A DNA stretch of 64,000 nt from Bimuria novae-zelandiae CBS 107.79 (taxonomy: Eukaryota > Ascomycota > Dothideomycetes > Pleosporales > Didymosphaeriaceae): NCBI GenBank assembly GCA_010015655.1, contig ML976657.1, positions 670,264 to 734,263 of the forward strand. Direction: 5' to 3'. The notes under the pieces were generated by a model. It was given only the letters and a program-made list of their open reading frames with translations. It did no database searches and was not told the DNA's origin. The translations under genes and the position numbers were made by a program. Positions 46,201 to 59,489 of the stretch are shown here, piece by piece (position 1 is the first letter of the stretch; every line of letters begins with the position of its first letter).

Positions 46201-48416
46201 ACACATATTAAGATAATTAAGCTACCACCACTGGTGCACTAACCAGAAACCAAATTATTCTACGAAGACGATGTCGCAGAAAACGAATCACCTACAGAGG
46301 ACGAAGTAGACCCACCGGGCTACTATCGAGGAAGGAAGATTAGAGATTACTACCTAACACTACCTTTAACTCTACTACCTGCAGCTCTGCTAGCATAGCT
46401 AATAACAGGGGAAAATATAAACCTACCCGAGATTACTTTATCTAAGATAGTCCCTTAGGCAGCAGCTTTTATGGCAGGAACGGAAGTAGGAAGGGTCGGA
46501 AAACACAATAAGAACACGATTAATAAAGCCTAGATAAAAAGACTACTAGCGAAGGGCGTTAAGATTTACTAATTATAGTTACCTCCGCCACCCACTTGTA
46601 AAACGGACCTTAACTAACATCTAATAGGAGAATTATTCCGGGAAGCGCAGCAATCGCATCTAGATAGTTACAGAATTACCTAATCCTGGATAGAAGTACC
46701 GTACAAGATAGTAAAGGCAATAGGCTAACAAATCCTAGACTATATGTAGGTGTATGTATATAAGTTTAATAAACATTACCAGTTTATCAAGTGCAAAGCG
46801 CGACTAGTAGTTAGAGGAGACTAATAACGCAATATAACCTCCTAGGACACCTACGTAGTAATATTAGCCGGAAGATCCTTTCGCTTACTTATAGTAATTA
46901 CTACTAAATATAACCTTAAACTTATACAATATAACGTTACTAACGCGTTTATACACGCATTACTAGATTAAGAAGTCTACATGCGCATGCCGCCTAAATA
47001 TTAAAAACCTAGTACTATCCTTAAAGTCTAGAAGGCACTCTACGGACTGCGAATCTTATCACTTCTTTAGTAGAAAGAGTTTATAGCTACGCTTATTAAG
47101 TTTAGTTTCTAGACTATGCCCCATGAGCCATGCTGCATAATTAAGGATAGTATTATTATCTTCTTTTACGTAGACGACATTATTATTGCGCACCACTAAG
47201 ACAAAGCTGGCTAAGCTTAGCAAGTCGTAGAATAACTTAGGAAGAAATACTTAATAATAGGCGGAGAAGACCTACTATAGTTCCTAGGAATTAAAGTAAT
47301 TAGAGATTGGTAGAACTAACTTATTTAACTCTCCTAGGCCGCATACTATAACAAAATTAGCTAGCTAGTTAATAACTAAACAATCCAACATAACACCCTA
47401 ATGGGCATAGGGGAGCTTAAGCCAAGAGAAGGGCTGGCTTCGCTTATAAAGATTAATAAATACTAACGTAAGATTGGATCACTCCTATATACAGCTATTA
47501 GTACCTAATTAGATATTACATTCGTAACCTTAAGGCTAGCAAGATTCTTGTTAAATCCTAGTCTAGAATATTATTATGCGGCTAACCGAGCCCTGCTATA
47601 CCTTAACGAAACAAAGTAGAAGACACTTTAATTTAAAGGAGGCGAATCCTTATAGGTAGCAAGTAATACCTTATTTGCGGATAATACTCTAGATCGTAAG
47701 AGCTCGCAAGACTACGCTATTAAGCTATTTAATAGCCTTATTGCATAGCGTGCAAGCAAACAAGACACTATTACTACGTTAACTATAAAAGCTAAGCTTC
47801 TTGCTCTGGCGCAAGTTGTAAAGGAAGCTATCTTTATATTAAGATTAATAGAGGAACTAAAAGTTAAGCTACTTAGCCCTACTATTATAATCTAATGTAA
47901 TAACTAGCAAACTATTTGGCTAGTAACGTAGGAGATCTCGAAGCTGCATACGAAGCTTTAACACGTCGATATATATAACCACTAGCTCCGACAGGAAGTA
48001 ACTAGGGGAAGGATAAAGGTAGAATACACTAAATCTGCAGAGATAATTATAGACAGCTTAACTAAAGCACTCTTGGTAAATTAGTGGCAGAACTTCCTAA
48101 AGCAACTGGGACTAGTAGAGGTAAGGGATTAAAAGGTAGCCAATAAAGCACCTTTAGAGGAGATTTAAGACCAGCTTAATAACCTTACCCTCGTCTAATA
48201 ACCTTGGCCATGGCTCGAACGGCTCCAAGCTGAGGGGGTGTGTCAGATAAAAAGCATATCAAGTTCGGAGGATCAGGGGTAGCCCGAAAAAGGCCGGGGA
48301 TTAACCAAGAACACACAAAACCTGCCGAGGGAACCCCGTAGACAGGCAGAACAACCTAATACATTAATTTAACCCCCCAAATCATTAGGATATCCATTAA
48401 GACGTGACATCTAACA
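43208..48416 (+). mobile_element. Full-length Ty1/copia retrotransposon, RIP-degraded
   Basis: Two 176-bp LTRs (43208-43383 and 48241-48416), TGTCAGATAAAAAGC to GACATCTAACA, differ at six sites, all transitions. The target duplication is AAATG (43203-43207 and 48417-48421). A purine tract (GAGGGGGTG) lies just before the 3' LTR. The plus-strand reading order is gag zinc knuckle CLACNIRHPIREC (near 44480), aspartic protease ILDSGSTCHITND (near 44800), integrase (LSINFHTYESLSF to AYLKAYGCKAF, 45400-45970), reverse transcriptase with FYVDDIIIA (near 47165) and RNase H ending in SLTKAL (near 48060). Order PR-IN-RT-RH defines copia. Many TAG codons break it. Confidence 0.93.
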
Positions 48417-48421
48417 AAATG

Positions 48422-49992
48422 TGTGTGCGAAGGAAAAAGTCTTATATAAGAACTTAGTTAGTTAGTGACTTTTCGTGTAGGCTTTAGACAGTCTACTAAT
48501 GCTTTTATAGTAATTACTAGATAGTTAGTGAAAACTAAGGATTTAAGGGCCTAGTTTAGAGTCTTTTTTATACAGGCGTTGGCAAGGTTATCTTTATTAT
48601 TAATCTACTAAATTTCTATAATCTCCCTGTTCTTATATAATTCCCTAAGTAATATAATATTAATTATAAGCCTCTTTTTATTTACAGTCCCTAGCTTAAA
48701 TAGGTAGTTATATAGTAACTTTAAATCTATATAAATAACTATAAGGATTATAGGCAGGTTAAGAGTGCATATAATCTATTAAAAAGTTATACTAATAGTA
48801 ATAGTATTATTAAAACCTCTAACTATGCCGTATAGTTTACTTGTAAGAATACTCCTTATTACCCTTTTATACCTAGTAGAGTTCTAGTGCACGATGTTCC
48901 TAAGAATTTTAATATTATATTTAATTTCTATATAGTGCTTAGTGCCTAGTATAATAAGGAAACTAAACTATAAGCTTAGGTCCTTATTATTAGTAAATAA
49001 GCTATCTATTAAGATAAATAGCTTCGCATAATTAAGCTATAATAGTATAAAAGTAAGACTACGCTTACTATTATTAATTTATTGCTAAATTTATATATTA
49101 AGTACCTTAATGTCGTCGTGCGAAGGATCCATAGTTTATATAATAATAGATAGATTAAATACTACCTCTAGTTAATATATAAATATAATGTATGCACCTC
49201 TTATATGCTACTTAATATATTATTATATAGCGTCCTTATCTTTTAGATTAATCGTGCGAAGGTAGCTTACTTATTTTTTTTAAGTAAGGATTATTTTATT
49301 ATGCGTAAGTTTAATCCTACTACTATTAAACTTAATAGGCTACTTCTTTACTAGAATAGTCTTATTTTTTATATAGAGTTTTACCTTCTTTAGTTCCTTT
49401 TCTTCTCTTTATACGAAATCCTTTGTTACGATACTTAAGGTATTATCTGTCTATACGCTAGTAATCCTAAAGATATATTCCCTTTTATTTATAATTAATA
49501 AGTATAGGTTATATAATAAGATATGCATGTAAAGCTTATCTTTATAATAGTTATAGTATATTTTAAACTAGTATAGGCTAGATTCTGCTACACTATAGAG
49601 TGGTAGTACGATGCGAAAGATTATATTTAGTAGAAAGCTTTAGCGTATTTATTTTAGTAGTTTGGCATAGAGCGTGCGAAGTAGTTTATTAGTAGACTAA
49701 ACGTATGCCTAGGTAATATCTCGTAATTTAAAATATATTTTATATAATATTCTAAGGCTTACTTTAATAGTAAGAATTAATCGCTAGCTTATCCTTTAAA
49801 TTATAGGTAATTATATAAGTATCTCGCCCTTTTCTATATCTAAATAGCTAGTAAAAACTAGGCGGAACTTCTTATATAGTTAAGTAGTTTTACCCTTAAC
49901 TTCTTATATAAGGTAAAAGTTAAAGATTTGTCTTAAGTACTTAGATAGGTTATAGAATAGAACTTTAAATATGCTATTTATAATAAGGGTAT
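48422..49992. other. Unassigned degraded repeat DNA between copia and gypsy II
   Basis: About 1.6 kb of RIP-affected DNA with no domain I can name. Because both the copia to its left and gypsy II to its right are precise insertions, it must be one piece with 42952-43207 and with the sequence beyond 56635. I see no intact gene. Confidence 0.5.
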
Positions 49993-52900
49993 TGTGAGGA
50001 CGGGCACAGGCTCCTGCATCAAGAGAGTAGATGAGGTAGGTTGGCTCTATTTTAGCTACACTAAGATGAGGAGACTGTAGGTACACAGGCCTGCGGCGCT
50101 TTTATGCGCTGCCGCTCGGCACGGAACATCTATCTATCCGAGATAGCTACACTGGGTGCGTGGGCAGCTGCGCCCAGGCGTAAGGCAGCTACACCTAGGC
50201 GTGAGGCAGTTGCGCCTCTTACGCGAGGTTATGTGTCCTACTAGCATGCTAGGCTGTTATATTACCTCCCTCTAAGGTGGGCGTAGTCCTCTAAGTCCGT
50301 CGTGTTACCTCCTTCGTGTCTTGCCTTGTGCTAGTATAACTGCAGCTTTGTTATCTTCCTTTATTATCTCTAGATAGGTGCTGGCCTTATACGCTTGCAG
50401 CCAAATATCTAGTTATAATAGTAGCCCCGCTTTATCTAGGTATGCGTTATAATACTCCTTTACCTTATATAGTGCCCTAATAAAGCCTCGGGCGTTGTAC
50501 CAGGTAGGGTTAGGATTATAGGCAGTTTAGGAGACTTTATATTATAAACGTCTTTAGTAGATATGGCTATTAAGGATCTTCTCTACTTGCTATTCTAGGT
50601 TGCTGTTAACCTCGATTGGCTCCTCTTCTGGCTCTATCTAACCTGGCAGTGTGTCTATAGCAGCTTTTTATAGGCGGTCTATATAAAAGACATTATGCAT
50701 ATGCATATACGGCGGAAGCTTAACTTAGTAGGAGTGTCCTTTTATAGCAATAATTAGGTAGGGCCTATATATTTGCTAGTCGAGCTTCTAACTAGGCTAG
50801 TTAGTTATAAAGCCTCTTGGCGTAATATAGACTTAATTACCTACTTTAAAATCTAGCTTATATTATTTCTTGTTTGCTTAACGTGCTTGTTACTCTTAGG
50901 CATAAATAATCCCTCTCTAAGCTATCTTTATAGCCCGCTTTATAGCGTTGTATTAAACCTTTACGTAGTTCTGCGCTTCCTCTCGGGACATCTGCTCACG
51001 GGCTATAGGCGAGGTCTTTATTCGCTCTTCCTAGTCCTAGTAGTGTGTAGGCTAATGTCCGAACTTGATCTTGTACGGCGAGAGGCCTGTAGTCTTATAA
51101 GGCAGTATAGCCTGAGCCCAGTGTATGCAGGGTAGTAGGTTAGACTAGTTATCTTAGTAGTAGTTAATAAATAGGTAAAGGCGCTAGTTAAGGTACTAGT
51201 TTATAATTTTTATATTACTATTAGTTTAAGGATAATAAGCTGTTAAGAGCTTTTACTTAACGCCTACAAGTTAGCATAGCTTGTTTATAAATGCTAAGAT
51301 AAACTGCGGGCCTCGATTAGAGACAATAGACTTGGGTGGGCCGTACACGCGCCAGATGTAGCGATAGTACATATCTATAGCCTGTTCCGCCGTGGTTATC
51401 TTGTGGTAGGGTAGTGAGAAGCAGCGCTTGCTTAGGCAGTTAACTATAATAAAGGCATTATCGTACCCTTTCTTATTAGATAGAAATAACTTAAAGTCTA
51501 TTAAAACGTCCTACTATGCTTACTCTAGTATTAGTAGTAGCTTAAGTAGTTCTAGGATGTGGTTGCGGGGCGTATAACTCTATTAATAAGCCTTATAGGC
51601 GGCGACATAGGTGTCCATATCCTTCGCTAGATTTGGCTAATAGTACTAATCTCTAAGTAGCTTCGCTGTCTTCCTTTTTCCTGGGTGAGTAGTAAGCTAC
51701 GTAGTATAGGCGGCTTGGATTAAGTAGGTGCGTAGGAAGTTAACTGCTAGGATAATTAGCTAATCTTTATATAAAAGTAGATCTTAATTATTTAGCTTCT
51801 ACAGTCCTTAGTTATTAGATAGAGCTTTTTCCCGCAGCTTTTATAGGCTATTATAATTCTAGTTTACCTTAATTACCTAATTAACGAGGACATAAGGATC
51901 CTCTATAAAGGGAGAGGCTAAAAAGATGTCTATTACAGCGATCTTAAGCTCCTAGCCCTATAATCCTTAAGTAGCTAAGTTAGCGAGTTAGGTTGTGGCT
52001 TCTTATACTATATTAACGTCTAGCTACTTAGCCTATAAGAAGACCTTTGTGCAAGCTACCTTATCTTTTTCTTTTTAAGTTTATAGTTCCTCCTGCTTGC
52101 GTGACAGCGCGTTAGCCACTATATTAGTAGTACCTAGTTAGTAGGTAAGCTTTAGGTTAAAATTAGCCACTATTATAGCCTAGCGCATCTATCGAGGAGT
52201 AAGCTTATACTTAGTAGAGAAGTACTCTAGCGCTTAATAGTTAGTAATAGCGCTAAAGGGCTTAGTCGTCTGTAGACTAATAAGCTAAAATCTCTATTCT
52301 TTAAGGCTATAGATTATGGCTAGCATCTCTTTGTCGTGTATATCGTAGTTCATCTGCGGGTCGCTTATTATCTTAGAATAGAAGGCTACAGGTCGCCAGA
52401 GTCCATCGTCCTGTAGCTAAGAGAGTACGCTAGTAATAATACCATCGCTTGCGTCTGTTTTTATGCGTGTGACGCGATAGGGAGAGTAGTAAGTAAGTAC
52501 GTTATCTAATAGTATAAGGTCTTTAACTTACTAAAAGGCTGCAAGCTCTTACTCTTTAAAGGCATGCTAGGCGCCCTTCTTAAGGAGCTTTGTAAGCAGT
52601 CTAATAATGCGTCCATAGTCCTTAAGGAAGGTTTAGTAGAAGTTATAAAAGCCTAAAAATAACTATATACTTTTAACTAATATAGGTATAAGCTAGTCCT
52701 GCATAGTAGCAATCTTCTCTAGGTCCTTCTAAATACCTTAAGTGCTAATAATAAGGCTAAGGAACTTTGTCCTAGTTACTATAAACTTGCTCTTCTTAAT
52801 ATCTGCTTATAAACTAGCGTCGCGGAGTTGTTTAAGCACCTGCGTAACATGCTCCTTATAGTATAGTGAATTCTCTAAGTAAATAAGGATATTGTCTAGA

Positions 52901-55900
52901 TATGCTGTGCAAAAGTCGTTAAGTAGGCCATATAGTATCTTATTAATATATCGCTAGAAGGTGGCAGGTTTATTATACAGACTAAATAGGAGCATACGAT
53001 ACTTATAGTTACTATAGCGTATATAAAACGTGGTTAGGTCCTCTACTTCCTTGTCTAGTTAAATGCAATAAAAGGCCTGCTATACGTCTAGCTTAGTAAA
53101 TATGTTAGCACGGACAAGCCTCGCAAGGGTCTCTTAGATAAGTAGGATAGGATAGATATCTTTCTTTATAATAGCGTTAAGCTTGCGATAGTTAACACAA
53201 AATCGCTACCCCTCTCTAGGCTTCTTAGTAAATAGTACTAGTAAGGCGTAGGGCGCGTTGCTGTAAGTAATAACGCCGCGTTAAAGGTAGTTATTTAGGT
53301 AATTCTTAATAAGCTATAACTACTCTAGAGACATACTATATAGTAGGCTTAATATTAGTGTGTTATCCGCGGTTAGCTTAATGTTGTGATTAACGCCGTT
53401 GTGGTGTAGAGGTAGTACGTTAGAGTCCTTCTTTAAGAAGTAAGCTAAGGTAGCGCCTGTATAGCCTAGGAATAGTAACTTCTTTATAAGAAGCTAGCGG
53501 AGTTCTTTATTTAGGTCTAGTAGGTCTGTCTAGCCTAGCTCCTCCTTGCGGTCTTAGATTAGCTTCTCTACTTTATAAATACTAATATAGCTAATAACTG
53601 TCTCTTTCTAACGCGTATTAATTATAAATACTATAGCTCTTATAATATTAATCTTAAGGCCTGCCTTAGCGAGGTCCTCGCGAGAGACAGGTTTAGGGCA
53701 AGTTAGCTACTACTCTTATAATGGCAGCGCTTGGTAGCGGAGCTGCTCCTCTATCTTCACTAGGTTCTTCTAGTAGGTACGACGCTAAGGGGATTGCTGC
53801 GATAAGCGGTAGATATACTATATAATAGCCACGTCTATGAGCTTGTTACGTTAGTTAGTATCTACCTAATACTTAGGATTAATTCCTGTAGCTATGCCCC
53901 GCGTTAGGATAATAATATCTCGTTTATAGTTAATCTATATTATATCTAGCTACTTAAGCATTTGCTACTTATAGTTAATCTAGACGTTAGCTTCCTCGAG
54001 AAGCTTGCGGCCGACTATAAGGTCGTGGTGGCTAGTATCGTAAGGTATAAAGTAAGTAGTAAGGCGGTGGCTATCTAGCACCAGGTCAGCCTAGAAGTGC
54101 TTATTCACCTGCCCGTTTAGTTAACTATTATATCTAGCCAGGGGAACAGCTTCCATGCTTTTAATAGATACCTTAAGTCTCTTTTTAATTATGCGGAGGT
54201 GTTTAAAGTAGACTAGGACGTAGCTACCTACGCCTGTGTTAATAAGAGCCTTTAACCTAATTGCTAGCCTGTTCGTTAAGATATAGCAGGGCAGAGTGAA
54301 AGTACTTCTGCTAAATAAGAGGTCTTATATGCTAGCAGCTCCTATAGGATTCTCTAGGAAGGAGACTTCCCCTAGAGTAATACTTTTCCTAATTCCTTAT
54401 TAGAAGAGAGGAAGCTTCTATCTTTAGCCTTATAGTATACCTCTTTATTAGCTTATAGTGCTAAATCGCTGGCCTCTAACGCTTTCTAATTAATAGGGCT
54501 ATTTAGGTAGTCTCGAGTAATATGTCCTAACTTTTTATAATAATAGTAAGTAAGCTAACTACTTAAAGCTATAGTAGTGGCGTGCGTTAGCTATATGCGA
54601 GTAAGGGGCTACGCTAGTATTAAAGCGTACTCGCGAGACCTAGTGGCTAAGGTAAGAGTAGCCTTCTTTCGAGATTCTTATTTGGCGCGCGCCATAACCT
54701 AGGAGTCTATAATTACTACCTCTCGTGCGAGGTCGCGGGCAATATTAACAAACTTAGAGTAATTATCTTTAAGGCGATAAATATTATAGCCTATATTTAT
54801 ATAGAGTTAATCTATAAGCTTCTCGTAGAACTCTTTAACCTATTAGTTAGTAGGTAGCTTACGCTGCATCGCAAGGCAAAAGAAGTCTACTTAAAAGCTA
54901 GTAAACTTAGCTATAGAGCGGAGGCGTAGTTATATAAATACCTAACAGGCCTTCTTCTCCTTGTGTGGGTCGCTAAAAGCTTACTCTATTATATCTATTA
55001 TAAATTTACTATTAATGCGTTCGCCACCATCTCGTAGAGCTCTAATTAAAGTTATAAGTTAATTACGGGCAGGATCCTTTGTGCGTGTAGTTATATATAC
55101 TACGATACGCTCTTAGGTATCCTCTAAAGTCTCTCCCACAAACTAATCGCGGTTAGACCAAAGTTTGTTCTCTATATAGGCCCTCTAGTGCTTAAAGGTC
55201 GTAGTTGTCTTACCATCTAAGAGCAGCAGAGGGTCTAGGAACTTAACTAAGCGCTAGCTTACGCCTAAAAAGCGTATATATAAATAAGTAATAAGCTTAA
55301 ATAGTAATAAGCGCAAAAATTATAAGTTATTAGGCTCGCTAGACTTAGAGCTTGGCAGGTTATTAGTAGAGGGGACGCTCTAGCTTAGGGTCTAAGAAAA
55401 AATTTAGAATTTAGTTATACGAGATTAAGTTACTAGTATATTAAGGGTAGAGCCTGCTATGGCCTGTTTAGTAAGTTAGGCTTTTAACCTGTCTATCTTT
55501 TGCCGCGCTTAAACAAGGGCTCTATGCAGCCCTTCGCCTTTAGCTAAAGTATTAGTAGCGATCTGGCGGTATATATATAGTTATTATTACTCTACACTAC
55601 GAAGAAGTAGCTAGCTAACTAGCTCTATAGTAATCTTTGCTAGTTCCTGCCTAAAATGCTTAATCACGGCCTCTAGCGTCGCAGTAATTAGGTTATTACT
55701 AGTAAATATAGGTAGCTAGGGAGGTTGTAAGAGGTCCTTATTAATACTTTACTAGATACGAGCAAGTTTTAGGGAAGTGTCTTAATTATAGTTTTCCTTA
55801 GTAATAGAGCTATAGCTCTAAATTTCGTGTTCTTAGTAGATAAAGGGCTTAGATAGGTCGTACGCGCTGCCCAGCATCTCCTTTTCTAAGACTAACGCTA

Positions 55901-56634
55901 TAAATAGGTGTTTTAGTGCCATTTTATTAATACTATAGGTAGAGTAGCTAGTTATTAGTTCTTTAGCAAGGAGAAGGCGAGCAGGTAGTGCTTAGAATAG
56001 TTAGTAGGGATAGGTTCCTTTCTTATAAAGGCTAGGGCTCTTATAGCCCTCTTTACGTAAGTAGTAGGTTACCTATATAGCACGTTTATTAAGTAAAGGG
56101 TGGCAGGCTAATTAGCTCTCCTAGCTAGCTACGGCGTGCTATTTTTAAACTACGTCCTTTAACTCCCTTTAAGCGGTACGTTACTTAGTAGTATTAGGAC
56201 CTCTTATTGCGGGTAATTATACTTTATAATAAACTAATAGCTTAGCGTAGTTATATAATAGATCTTTTAAGATAGTTATTATTAAGTCGTGCGCGTAGGT
56301 AGATCGAGTAGTTTAACTTAATATTTTATTACTATCTCTAGCTAAGTAAAGAGATCTTAGTATAATATAAGGATAGGCACAGGCTCCTGCATTAAGAGAG
56401 TAGATAAGGTAGGTTGGCTCTATTTTAGCTACACTAAGATAAGGAGACTGTAGGTACACAGGCCTGCGGCGCTTTTATGCGCTGCCGCTCGGCACGGAAC
56501 ATCTATCTATCCGAGATAGCTACACTGGGTGCGTGGGCAGCTGCGCCCAGGCGTGAGGCAGCTGCACCCAGGCGTGAGGCAGTCGCGCCTCTCACGCGAG
56601 GTCATGTGTCCTGCCGGCATGCCAGGCCGTTACA
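49993..56634 (-). mobile_element. Ty3/gypsy element II with chromodomain-like end, complete but degraded
   Basis: Two 269-bp LTRs (49993-50261 and 56366-56634), TGTGAGGACGGGCACAGG to CAGGCCGTTACA. The target duplication is GGTAT (49988-49992 and 56635-56639). A minus-strand purine tract (AGAGGGAGG) next to the left LTR gives the orientation. Minus-strand pol shows RT/RNase H text near 52300-52910 (YLDNILIY; RIKTDASDGIITSVLSQLQD; DGLWRPVAFYSKIISDPQMN) and an integrase tail near 50900-51100. Near 50450-50600 a chromodomain-like LQYKVS-TAYNPNPTWYNARGF can be read. Stop codons are scattered throughout. Confidence 0.92.
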
Positions 56635-56639
56635 GGTAT

Positions 56640-59480
56640 CTATCTCTATATAATTAAATTCCTTAAAGAGTTTTTTTTAGGGTAGTAATAATACTATTTA
56701 TATATAGCTTTAAAGTTAGTGCAAAGTTATTCTTCTTCTTTTATGTAAAAAATACTTATTAAATATCTTTATTAATAGGCTAGCGCTACTAATTACTTTT
56801 TTATATAGTTTAATTATTCTTTTATATAGGGATATTACTGCCTTAAATATTACTACTTAAGGGAACGTTATTTTATACTAGTGTTATAGTATCTTATATA
56901 ATATTTTTCTTAAGCCTTTTCCTTTTCCTAGTAGGTGGCTATTCTCTTTGTACTAGTTTTAGTTTGTCTAGATCTATAGGCTCTTAAGGCTATTTAGTAA
57001 TCTTTTCTTCTTTTATATAGTAATATAGTTTAGCTTGCGTACAACAGAGTTTAATAGGACTATTTTCTACTTTAATAATAATATTTTTGTTTTTAATACC
57101 TTTAATCTTATATAGGCTAATCCATCCCTTCTTCTCCCTCTATATTATTACTTTAGAGCCAAGTGGAAGGCTTAACACGTTGTATAATCTTAGGCTATTC
57201 CGTGTATTAATTACACGGTTAATATCTACCCTGGCTTATTTATTCTATAGCATTTTCATCGCCTTTCGTACGGCCTGGGCTTGTACGGTAATGTCGGGCG
57301 ATAGTAGTAAATCTTAATTAATTTTTAGGTACGCACTAGAGACTAGCAAAGTTAGTATAAGACTATTTAGGCTAGTTATATTATTAAGGGCTTTAATAGC
57401 TATCTAAAGAATAGCTTTATTAACTATATAGTCTTTAAGTTTAGCCTAAAAAATATTAAACGTGTAATAAAGAGAAGTATACACGCGTTTAATCTTTTTT
57501 ACTATCTAGTATACCTTACCTAGTATCTACTTATATATAGCTCCTATAATCTTCGCACGATTTCGGAAATCTTTAAAAGTAAAGTTTATACTAGAGTTAT
57601 ATATAATATAGTCTAGTAGTCCTTAGCATATATTTATCTAGCACTTACTAAAGACCTCCTATATATTACGTGCGGACATAGATTGTAAGAAGGTAATTAC
57701 CTAAAAAAAAGTTACTACGTTAATAATATATAGTACGTCCTTATTACTAATTTATACGAAATTAATAATAACTTTATAGTTAAAGTATAAGTTATTTTTA
57801 ATAAAAAACTTAAACTAGCGTAGTGCTTAGTTATATAATTAGTATATATAGTAGAATTTCTTAATCTTTTTTAGTATAGAGGTATTAATATCGTGCCTAG
57901 CTCTTATAAGCATCTTATGAAGCTATTCCGTATAAGGGTATCTAAATCTTTAATAGAGGTAATAAAGTTTAGTTTTAGTAAAAAATAATATAGCTTCTTT
58001 CTTGCTAATATTAAAGAACGGGTGTTCCTATTTACGTATAATAGGGACTGTCGTGCTATCCTTACGTATAATAACGTTTAGAACATTATTAAAGTACGCA
58101 CTAAGTTAATTTATATTTATAAAATAAAGGAGGAAAGGCGTTAGCGTATTAAGAATATAATACGTATTAAATTTAAAGAAATTATTAATTTATATAGTAC
58201 TAATAAATCTTTTTATGCCTTAGCTACTGAAACTAATATTAGCTTAGCTTAGTATTTAATTAATTTTTATATAAGGGTTTTCTTATACGTACGCCTCTAG
58301 TTGTGCTTTTTTAACTAATAAAAGTTTAGCTATACCTATATTCTAGAGTTCTTCTTAGTAGGCTATATAGTATTAGTTTTTAAGGATAAACTATTTAGTA
58401 TATTCCTTAGTTTTAATACTATATATATTCTCCCCCGTCGTATAGTAGAGGTATATAGTAGTAGTAAAGTAGTGGATAGCTTCTTCCCCTTCTTCCTCGT
58501 TTATGTGTAGTTTTTCTTTGTATAGATTATCTTCTTTATACTCTAACCCCCTCTTAAACTTTTAGATATACGTAGTAACCTCTTCGTGTAAGGGTATTTT
58601 ATTATAAAGTCCTTTATATATAATAATATATTATTAAGTCGCACGCGTAAGGTTAGTTTAAGAGTAGTTAAATAACTAGTATCCTTCTTTATAATATATA
58701 AAGTATTTCTTAACTACTATATAGGGTCTTAATATTAATTATAGGGATAACCTAGGTCTATATAATCCTTAGAAAACTCTTCCGTGCGGAGTAAATTCTA
58801 GCTAGGTATATTCTTATATATAGGATGCTAATCTATATCTATAATCTATATAATATAAATTAACTAGATTAAGTAGGTATATATTAGCCTATTTATTAAT
58901 CATAACTTATAGTAATGTGCGGAGGTTACTAAATAGAGCTTTATATAAAGGTTTAATTAAAAATATAACTTATTTAAGCTCTAGTTACCCTCTATAGGCT
59001 TATACGATAGCGGTATATAGTAGTACTTTACTTTAAAATTCTAGGCCTAGAGCTCTCTATATAAGAGTAAGCTTATCAATTATAGCTTTAAGAACTTTAT
59101 ATAGGGCCTTTTTTAAGTTCTCTTATTTATACTATGCGAAGGTTATTATCGTCTAGTCTATTTAGTACTAGCTATAGTTAATATTAGTAGTAAAGTAATT
59201 ACTTAGGTTTCCGTATAATAACTTCTATATATAGCTAGAGGCTATTCTACTTAGGTAGTACGTACTTATATAGTTTATTAAGATATTTAAAAAGATATCT
59301 GCGTACTAAGTATCCTAGATATTTAAGCGCTAGTATAGATAAATAAAGATCCTTACTTTATTTACTAGTATATTATATAGCTAGCTTAAGTAGTTATTCT
59401 CCTTCTTCTATATCTTCTAAAATTATATTATCTTATCTACTAGGAGCCGTTTGTTAGCGCTATTCCTTAGTAGTAAAAGG
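56640..59480 (-). mobile_element. Ty3/gypsy remnant IV
   Basis: Minus-strand integrase is readable at about 57050-57900: LHKMLIRARHDIN, FKDFRNRAKIIGAIYKQILG, AIKALNNITSLNSLILTLLV, RVINTRNSLRLYNVLSLPLG and GWISLYKIKGI. Upstream parts (57900-59480) are too damaged to assign. Gypsy II lies in or beside it. No LTR was found; the limits are approximate. Confidence 0.65.
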
Positions 59481-59489
59481 TTATATAGG

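Noticed and set aside
50887..51135. 82-codon plus-strand frame
   Set aside because: Antisense to the integrase tail of gypsy II, in an un-RIPped patch.
57087..57317. 76-codon plus-strand frame with hydrophobic residues
   Set aside because: Antisense to the integrase C-terminus of gypsy remnant IV; the hydrophobicity reflects T-rich codons.
48426..59150. Recurrent GTGCGAAGG-like words (48426, 49114, 49250, 49673, 59140)
   Set aside because: Irregular spacing, with imperfect copies, in degraded DNA; no array structure or flanking symmetry was seen. Possibly chance survival of RIP-resistant contexts.
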